Source: Victivallales bacterium (lineage in GTDB: Bacteria; Verrucomicrobiota; Lentisphaeria; Oligosphaerales; Oligosphaeraceae). From it: 20,853 nt of DNA. Below the pieces are notes generated by a model, which saw only the letters and a program-made list of their open reading frames with translations, had not been told where the DNA came from and made no database searches. The DNA is taken from positions 1-20,853 of the forward strand of contig JAGCSE010000258.1 of assembly GCA_017964325.1 (NCBI GenBank), written 5' to 3'. The position numbers and the translations under genes are program-made. Below, piece by piece: positions 16,597 to 20,853 of this stretch. Position 1 is the stretch's first letter. Each line of letters begins with the position of its first letter.

Positions 16597-16676
16597 TCGC
16601 GAAGCGGTATGACTGTTCAGGACTTTGATTGAAAAAAGTTGTAAAAAACGCGTGTTCGCCTCCACATTGAGGCATC

Positions 16677-16821
16677 GACGTCGTCAGTTCGTCGCGCTGT
16701 GTGCTTCGCGGCGGCTCGTGGAACAGCCGATTTCTGCCGTTCGGCGAGCCGCTACAGCAGAGACCCGTCGTTCCGCAGCATCCTCATCAGTTTTCGCATT
16801 GCTTTGGTCTCGGTTCAATAA
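16677..16821 (+). pseudogene. Frameshifted remnant of a second DGR variable region (FGE/C-lectin C-terminus)
   Basis: This stretch is the 3' end of a second target-like gene. 16701-16724 matches 19055-19078 at 22 of 24 bases (RGGSWN codons), and 16734-16821 aligns without gaps to 19093-19180 at 67 of 88 bases, including the stop codon (TAA here, TGA there). Between them 9 bases replace 14, a net 5-base loss that breaks the frame. Upstream, SSSRCVLRGGSWN is readable in one frame; downstream CRSASRYSRDPSFR...SFRIALVSVQ in another. Of the 21 mismatches in the ungapped block, 17 fall in ten codons opposite 19106-19150, and 16 of those are at codon position 1 or 2. No upstream part of the gene remains. 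Confidence 0.78.
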
Positions 16822-17182
16822 AGGCCGTGCCTGTGGGATAAAGGCGGTAAAGACACAAGATTGTAAATAGTGTCTGCTTGTTTAAGCATAATATCTGGAT
16901 TCTCCCGCATGCGCCCTCTCCAGTAGAAAAATCTTTTTTTGTAAAAATATTGTTAAAAAGTTCAGCGGGATGTCAGAAAAACCGAATCCTGTCGCCTATA
17001 TGATATGGAGGACAGGGCCGGCGGGACGCATTGTGCAACAAGGAACCAATTAATCCGTAACGTTCATTTTAGGGTGACCGATTTCATGCTTGTTTAAGCA
17101 TAATAATCAGGACAACCTATATAGGGAGACCTTAATCTGTGTTTTTTTTACTTAAAAAGACGAATATGGCCCCCTAAAATGA
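16822..17182. other. Intergenic region before the kinase-FGE gene
   Basis: There is no gene in these 361 bases. They hold two copies of a 19-bp direct repeat, the left arm and spacer of a 26-bp inverted repeat (both listed separately), T- and A-runs around 16930-16960, and AGACAC/GTGTCT (about 16854-16874) as a small palindrome. The kinase promoter is expected here, but I cannot place it. Confidence 0.6.
16875..17105. repeat. 19-bp direct repeat containing a hairpin
   Basis: TGCTTGTTTAAGCATAATA occurs exactly at 16875-16893 and at 17087-17105, 212 bp apart. Each copy contains the small palindrome TGCTT-GTTT-AAGCA. The copies bracket 193 bp of noncoding DNA. They may be operators for the kinase gene, target-site-like scars, or remains of a duplication involving the second variable-region gene. 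Confidence 0.75.
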
Positions 17183-17197
17183 ATGGTTCAGATTAAT
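17049..17197. repeat. 26-bp inverted repeat with a 97-bp spacer at the kinase gene start
   Basis: 17049-17074 and 17172-17197 are inverted repeats, 22 of 26 bases matching; both contain TTCATTTTAGGG and ATTAATC in the same order. The right arm covers the first possible ATG (17183) of the kinase gene and ends just before the second (17198). The size and layout would suit a small MITE-like element, or a large foldback controlling transcription or translation start. No target-site duplication is apparent. Confidence 0.65.
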
Positions 17198-19180
17198 ATG
17201 AAAAACGACAGAGTGATTCCGACGGGCATGGATTTGCCGCAGCGTGTGAAGGCCCTCCTGTTCGAGGAGGGCGATGCCGTTGACGCGGAGGGGCGGTACA
17301 TATTCATAAAAAAGCTAGGCCATGGCGCCATGGGGAAGGTGTTCCTCTTCCGGGATGCACGCATGGGGGGGCTCAGGGCATTGAAGACGGTCGATGAAAT
17401 CCTGACCCAATACCCGGAAGCGGTGGAGAGCCTGAAAAGAGAATGCAAAATGATGCAGAAGCTGACCCATCCGAACATCGTGGCCGTGCGGGACCTTGTC
17501 ATGGACAGTTGGAAGTATCGGTACTACATCGTGATGGACTACGCGAAGGGCGAGACCCTCCGGGAGTATCTGGAGAATCAGCAGCAGAAGCCGCGCCAGG
17601 CGACGGCGCTGGAAGTCGTACGGCTCATGGCAGTGGCTCTTGATCATGCGCATGAGAACAATATCGTCCATGGGGACGTGAAGCCCGAGAACACGATGGT
17701 CGAGATTGGTGATGATGTCAAGTCATTGAAATTGAGTGATTTCGGACTGAGCTACCATATCCAGGCGACCACCGCCAGCCTGAGCGGGTTCCGTATGTCG
17801 GCTAAAGGGACGGCGCCCTATATGGCCCCGGAATTGTTTGAAATGGAATACGGCGACGGTTCGGAGCCGCAGAAGCCTGGCAAGGAGGTGGATTTGTATG
17901 CGCTGGGGACGGTCGCGTATGAAATGCTTGCCGGCAGGCGTCCGTTCAACGGTCCGAATGAGATCGTTTTGGCGCACAAGGTTATTTACGAAGAGGTACC
18001 GAAAATCGAAGGGTTGCCGGACTATATGAACGCGGTGTTGAAAAGGATGCTGGCGAAGAGGCCGGAGGAGCGTTTCGGGAGTTGCGCGGCGTTCGCGGAG
18101 GCTCTTTCTGCCGCTCCCGTACCCGCGCCGATCGTGGTCACGCCGCCTCCTGTGGCGAAAAAACAGGCCTCGAATTGCGATAAATACACCTACGTACCCG
18201 CGCCGATCGTGGTCACGCCGCCTCCCGTGGCGCCTCCACAGCCGCGTCCTGCCATTGTAAGGATGCCGTCTCCGCAGCCGCTGGTCAACAAAACACCTCT
18301 GACCCTGCCATTGGATGGCAAAGATACGACGTTGATGTTGTCTGGCGACGTGCCGTTGGAAATGGTCCATATCCGTGCGGGAAGCTTCATGATGGGAAGC
18401 CCGTTGTCGGAGGAAGGGCGATACGACGACGAGAAACAGCATAAGGTAACGTTGACAAAGGATTTCTGGCTTGGCAGGTATCCGGTGACGCAGGGGCAGT
18501 GGCAGGCCGTCATGGGGACGACTTTGCTCGACCAGGCGAACAAGGCGCATCCGGGGGAAGGGGAGAAGTACATTGGAAACAAGGGGGGCGACTACCCCAT
18601 GTATTATGTCAGTTGGGAAGACGCGATGGAGTTCTGCGGGAGGCTGACGGAGCGTGAGCGGTCGTCGGGGCGGCTTCCGGAAGGGTATGAATACACGCTG
18701 CCGACGGAGTCGCAGTGGGAGTACGCCTGCCGCGCGGGGACGGGGACGGCCCTGTACAGCGGCGGCATCCGCATCCTCGGGGAACGCAACGCCCCCGCGC
18801 TGGACGGGATCGCGTGGTACGGGGGGAACTCCAGCGTCGGATACGAAGGCGTAGGCTGGGACACGGAGGGCTGGCCGGATAAGCAGTATCCGGGCGGCTT
18901 TGCCGGGCCGAGGCTTGTCGGGAGGAAGTCGCCGAACGCCTGGGGGCTTTACGATATGCTGGGCAATGTATGGGAATGGTGCCGAGATTGGTATGGGGCT
19001 TATCCGGATGGAAATGCCACGGATCCGGTCGGGCCGTCGTCTGGCTCGTACCGCGTGGGTCGCGGCGGCTCGTGGAACGGCGACGCCAGGCGCTGCCGTT
19101 CGGCGTACCGCGGCCACGACGACCCGTCGGACCGCGGCAACGACCTCGGTTTTCGCGTTGCTTTGGCCTCAGTTCAATGA
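17183..19180 (+). CDS. Ser/Thr protein kinase-FGE/C-type-lectin fusion, DGR target protein
   Basis: The 665-aa fusion has an N-terminal Hanks-type kinase (about 38-305): glycine loop LGHGAMGKVF (45-54), ATP Lys68 (ALKTV), catalytic HGDVKPEN (163-170, Asp165), DFG 186-188 and APE 215-217. The usual HRD Arg is Gly, making it a non-RD kinase. A Pro-rich linker (311-370) carries a duplicated 13-residue unit. Residues 385-662 form an FGE-sulfatase (SUMF1-like) domain in the C-type-lectin fold (GSFMMGSP, YPVTQGQW, PTESQWEYACRAGTG, LGNVWEWC, RGGSW). The closely spaced FGE catalytic Cys pair is absent, so it is probably a binding domain. The C-terminal 40 residues are the DGR variable region. No membrane helix is seen. 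Start is uncertain: ATG 17183 lies in an inverted repeat, ATG 17198 is equally possible. HRDC and RT genes follow. Confidence 0.92.
   Translation: MVQINMKNDRVIPTGMDLPQRVKALLFEEGDAVDAEGRYIFIKKLGHGAMGKVFLFRDARMGGLRALKTVDEILTQYPEAVESLKRECKMMQKLTHPNIVAVRDLVMDSWKYRYYIVMDYAKGETLREYLENQQQKPRQATALEVVRLMAVALDHAHENNIVHGDVKPENTMVEIGDDVKSLKLSDFGLSYHIQATTASLSGFRMSAKGTAPYMAPELFEMEYGDGSEPQKPGKEVDLYALGTVAYEMLAGRRPFNGPNEIVLAHKVIYEEVPKIEGLPDYMNAVLKRMLAKRPEERFGSCAAFAEALSAAPVPAPIVVTPPPVAKKQASNCDKYTYVPAPIVVTPPPVAPPQPRPAIVRMPSPQPLVNKTPLTLPLDGKDTTLMLSGDVPLEMVHIRAGSFMMGSPLSEEGRYDDEKQHKVTLTKDFWLGRYPVTQGQWQAVMGTTLLDQANKAHPGEGEKYIGNKGGDYPMYYVSWEDAMEFCGRLTERERSSGRLPEGYEYTLPTESQWEYACRAGTGTALYSGGIRILGERNAPALDGIAWYGGNSSVGYEGVGWDTEGWPDKQYPGGFAGPRLVGRKSPNAWGLYDMLGNVWEWCRDWYGAYPDGNATDPVGPSSGSYRVGRGGSWNGDARRCRSAYRGHDDPSDRGNDLGFRVALASVQ
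18119..18232 (+). repeat. Duplicated 39-bp unit in the kinase-FGE linker
   Basis: 18119-18157 and 18194-18232 are identical except for one base and encode VPAPIVVTPPPVA twice, 25 residues apart in frame. They lie in the proline-rich linker between the kinase and FGE domains and would change its length by slippage or recombination. Confidence 0.9.
19055..19180 (+). other. DGR variable region (VR) at the 3' end of the kinase-FGE gene
   Basis: This is the last ~40 codons of the target gene, where DGRs write adenine-templated changes. The residues at the typical variable positions are N-G-D after GGSW, then Y, G-H-D, D and G-N-D, between constant blocks RGGSW, CRSA, DPS and LGFRVAL. Constant and variable codons alternate as in other FGE-type DGR targets, whose template encodes AAY (Asn) at those places. 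Comparison with the remnant at 16.7 kb shows change at the same codons. The boundaries are approximate because no template repeat is available. Confidence 0.72.
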
Positions 19181-19206
19181 AAGGATTTCCTTGACAGCCA
19201 AAGAGC

Positions 19207-19317
19207 CTTCATCGGCGACGAAGCCAAGCCATGCCCGCCTTGGGCCGCCGCGTGGAACGCGGCAGGCGCGAAGCGCCGTAGGCCAGGCGGGCATGCGAAG
19301 GCTTCGAGGCGATGAAG
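19207..19317. repeat. 111-nt foldback with a three-way junction after the VR gene
   Basis: Nested complementary blocks are CTTCATCG 19207-19214 with 19310-19317, CGAAGCC 19219-19225 with 19300-19306, and ATGCCCGCCT 19231-19240 with 19285-19294. Inside are GGCC 19243-19246 with 19281-19284, then two hairpin arms: GCCGCG/CGCGGC (19247-19263) and GGCGC/GCGCC (19265-19277). About 40 perfect base pairs result. It sits between the kinase-FGE and HRDC genes, and TTTTTT follows near 19325. It may be a repetitive palindromic element, a structured RNA, or a cruciform helping DGR homing; a hairpin downstream of the VR is known in the phage BPP-1 DGR. Confidence 0.8.
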
Positions 19318-19395
19318 ACCGCGCGTTTTTTGATAATATATTGATGTTTGTGAATATGATAATCGATGGTCGTCAAACAACATTTGGAGGCGGAT

Positions 19396-19986
19396 GTGCA
19401 AATAAGGGTCTTTTCAATTCCTGCAGTCAGCGAAGGACTTGACGATGAATGCGAGATGCTCAACGCTTTTCTGCGCGGGCACCGGATATTGTCCGTCAAG
19501 CGCGAATTGACGGTGCGTGACGGTGTAAGTTATTGGAGCTGCTGTGTTGAATATTTGGAAAACGGCGTGGACAGCGATGGTTCCGGCGGTGGAAGACATG
19601 GTACATTCGGGCGAAAGGAAAGGATCGACTACCGGGCGGTTCTTGATGCCGAGACCTTCGCGCGGTTTATCCAACTGCGTGAATGCCGGCGGATTGTGGC
19701 GGAGGAGAACCACGTGCCATGCTATGCGTTATGGAATGACGAAGTGCAGGCGGAACTCGCGAAATTTCCTGAATTGACGAAATCATCCATGTTGTCCGTG
19801 AAAGGTCTTGGAAAAGGCACATTCGAGAAATACGGTGACAGATTTTTGATTTTATGGCGGGAGAAAACGAATGAAACGGGCGGGCAATCTGTACATGGAG
19901 ATAGCGGAGATGGACAATCTGCGACTGGCGTTCTGGAAAGCGCAGCGGGGGAAGAGGGGGAAACGGGAAGTGATGGCATATCGTGA
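19396..19986 (+). CDS. HRDC-domain DGR accessory protein
   Basis: An ATG at 19366 is in frame, but GTG at 19396 has GGAGG five bases upstream and gives the expected N-terminus (VQIRVFSIPAV); I chose GTG (196 aa). The N-terminal half, with RVFSIPA, EMLNAFLRGHRILSVKREL and SYWSCCVEYL, matches the conserved front of HRDC proteins that accompany DGR reverse transcriptases. Residues about 91-155 form the HRDC helical nucleic-acid-binding domain, with the LSVKGLGKGTFEKYG core at about 133-147. The last ~45 residues are Gly/Ser/Glu-rich and are read in another frame across the start of the RT gene (116-nt overlap), so they may be dispensable. Its likely role is helping the RT with template RNA or cDNA, in place of the Avd protein of other DGRs. 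Confidence 0.85.
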   Translation: MQIRVFSIPAVSEGLDDECEMLNAFLRGHRILSVKRELTVRDGVSYWSCCVEYLENGVDSDGSGGGRHGTFGRKERIDYRAVLDAETFARFIQLRECRRIVAEENHVPCYALWNDEVQAELAKFPELTKSSMLSVKGLGKGTFEKYGDRFLILWREKTNETGGQSVHGDSGDGQSATGVLESAAGEEGETGSDGIS

Positions 19987-20536
19987 GAATTTGGATGAAG
20001 AGCTAATGCGATTGCATGAACAACTGGTTCAAGGGGAAGTTGAAGTCGGCAGATACCATTATTTCACCATACATGATCCGAAGGAACGAATGATATGCGC
20101 TGCGGATTTTCGAGAACGTGTGCTTCATCATGCCATCATGAATGTCTGCGAACCGTTTTTTGAGCGTTACCAAATTCATGATTCGTACGCATGCCGCAAA
20201 GGAAAAGGCGTCGATGCGTGCCTGGAGAGGCTTCAGGAGATGTGCCGTCGTCATCAATGGTATTTAAAGCTTGATATCCATAAGTATTTTGACTCGATTC
20301 CCCATGAGGGGATGAAGCAAGTGTTAAGGCATTACTTTAAAGATACCAGGCTTCTGATGCTGTTTTACCGAATCATTGACAGTTATGAAGTGGCTTCAGG
20401 CAGAGGCATCCCGATCGGCAACTTGACCAGCCAGCATTTTGCCAATATGTATCTTGGGGTGCTGGATCACCAGCTCAAGGAAGTCTGGAAAGTGCCTGGC
20501 TATGTCCGTTACATGGATGATTTCATTTTGTTTTGA
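19871..20536 (+). CDS. DGR-type reverse transcriptase, truncated after the YMDD motif
   Basis: The 221-aa product begins MKRAGNLYMEIAEMDNLRLA, typical of DGR reverse transcriptases. Motif 2 is RERVLHHAIMN (81-91), motif A LKLDIHKYFDS (132-142, Asp135), motif B GIPIGNLTSQHFANMYL (179-195) with the DGR-type IGN..SQ, and motif C YMDD (214-217). The frame then ends at Phe221. Full-length DGR RTs continue for roughly 100 residues more (motif D onward and thumb), so the enzyme is cut short and probably inactive by itself. I see no convincing RT sequence in any frame after the stop. The TGA belongs to the left arm of a palindrome, which suggests an insertion or rearrangement, or an assembly join. 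The start overlaps the HRDC gene by 116 nt. Confidence 0.88.
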   Translation: MKRAGNLYMEIAEMDNLRLAFWKAQRGKRGKREVMAYRENLDEELMRLHEQLVQGEVEVGRYHYFTIHDPKERMICAADFRERVLHHAIMNVCEPFFERYQIHDSYACRKGKGVDACLERLQEMCRRHQWYLKLDIHKYFDSIPHEGMKQVLRHYFKDTRLLMLFYRIIDSYEVASGRGIPIGNLTSQHFANMYLGVLDHQLKEVWKVPGYVRYMDDFILF

Positions 20537-20558
20537 GGCAATTTCAAAATTGCTCAAA
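20532..20558. repeat. Palindrome at the RT break point
   Basis: TTTGA-G-GCAATTT and AAATTGCTCAAA form a 12-bp stem with one bulged G and a two-base centre (20545-20546). The RT stop codon TGA (20534-20536) lies in the left arm. This marks the probable edge of the element that interrupts the RT. Confidence 0.7.
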
Positions 20559-20640
20559 TGTCTTCGTTTAGGAAAACACTGATCATCTGGCGCAGCCTTT
20601 GGCCGCAACCAAAGCAATCAATATGGTCTCTTTGTCTAGG

Positions 20641-20853
20641 CGTCTTACGTCTTTGTTCACGTCTCATGTCTCGCGTCTCATGTCAAACCATATAATGGCG
20701 ACGCCATTGCGCCCTCCTGTTGGGTGGGCAAAAGCAATCAGGATTGCTTTTGGTGAGGGGCGTGAGACGAGAGACGTGAGACGTGAGACGCGCGGAGACG
20801 ATGGACGGCAAGACGTTAGACGGGAGATGATTAGACGATTAGGCAGCAGGAAA
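20641..20853. repeat. Inverted heptamer-repeat tracts flanking two palindromes
   Basis: The left tract (20641-20687) consists of CGTCTCA-like heptads; the right tract (20761 to the window end) consists of CGTGAGA-like heptads, the reverse complement of the left. Between them lie AATGGC-GAC-GCCATT (near 20693-20707) and the perfect 11-bp foldback CAAAAGCAATC/GATTGCTTTTG (20729-20752). The region carries no gene. With 20532-20640, which is also non-coding apart from the RT stop, it makes more than 300 bp of repeat-rich DNA that continues past the window. Confidence 0.75.

Noticed and set aside
15584..16675. 363-codon open frame antisense to the propeller gene
   Set aside because: The PD40 blades on the plus strand explain the sequence; the antisense product has no domain, signal peptide or ribosome site.
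16701..16821. The 16.7-kb copy as the DGR template repeat
   Set aside because: A template repeat should have A at variable positions; here those codons are TAC, AGC, AGA, TTC, ATC and CTC, so it is a written variable region, not a template.
17723..19117. 464-codon open frame antisense to the kinase-FGE gene
   Set aside because: Its Arg/Pro/His-rich translation has no recognisable motif and mirrors GC-rich codons of the well-supported plus-strand gene.
19181..19395. Template repeat between the target and HRDC genes
   Set aside because: No stretch here resembles the RGGSW-to-LGFRVAL coding sequence; the segment is filled by the foldback.
20537..20617. Continuation of the RT by a simple frameshift
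   Set aside because: The other two forward frames after YMDDFILF give only short runs before stops and no motif D or thumb-like sequence.
20641..20853. Heptamer tracts as a CRISPR array
   Set aside because: The units are 7 bp with no unique spacers of CRISPR length, and no cas genes are nearby.

Overview
The window looks like a chromosomal segment from a Lentisphaerae/Victivallales-type bacterium, or a close relative in the Planctomycetes-Verrucomicrobia-Chlamydiae group. The pointers are a DUF1559-like pseudopilin (FTLIELLVVIGIIAVLAAML at its N-terminus), large secreted carbohydrate-related proteins, a TAT-exported sugar isomerase-like protein, and many genes with weak or no Shine-Dalgarno site. 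This assignment is inference from gene content; there is no rRNA or other marker gene here.

Region 1 (1-7.8 kb, all on the minus strand): a small cupin downstream of a GH13 glycogen branching enzyme (glgB); a type II secretion-like pseudopilin with its own terminator; and a secreted 1436-aa modular beta-sandwich protein. Region 2 (7.9-10.3 kb): a plus-strand neurotransmitter:sodium symporter family transporter with a strong terminator, then a minus-strand pair made of a 54-aa protein and a GNAT acetyltransferase, arranged like a toxin-antitoxin module. Region 3 (10.4-15.0 kb, minus strand): a secreted GH123/DUF4091-like glycosidase, and separately an aldo/keto reductase plus TAT-exported TIM-barrel isomerase operon ended by a perfect terminator. 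Region 4 (15.2-16.5 kb, plus strand): a secreted TolB/PD40-type beta-propeller protein.

Region 5 (16.6-20.85 kb, plus strand) is the unusual part. It is a diversity-generating retroelement (DGR). The target is a Ser/Thr protein kinase fused to a C-terminal FGE-sulfatase/C-type-lectin-fold domain. It is followed by an HRDC-domain DGR accessory gene and then a DGR-type reverse transcriptase with the IGNLTSQ and YMDD motifs. A second, frameshifted copy of the variable region lies upstream at about 16.7 kb. It differs from the intact one almost only at first and second codon positions of a short codon block, which is the pattern adenine-directed mutagenesis leaves. The reverse transcriptase reading frame ends four residues after YMDD, inside a 12-bp palindrome that begins a stretch of palindromes and inverted heptamer repeats. 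No template repeat is visible. The cassette therefore looks interrupted or decaying, with the rest of the RT and the template repeat possibly beyond the window.

Repeats and foldback structures are plentiful: heptamer tracts at both window ends, a 111-nt three-way-junction foldback right after the variable region, a 26-bp inverted repeat and a 19-bp direct repeat before the kinase gene, and paired REP-like hairpins after the 1436-aa protein gene. I saw no tRNA, rRNA or CRISPR array.
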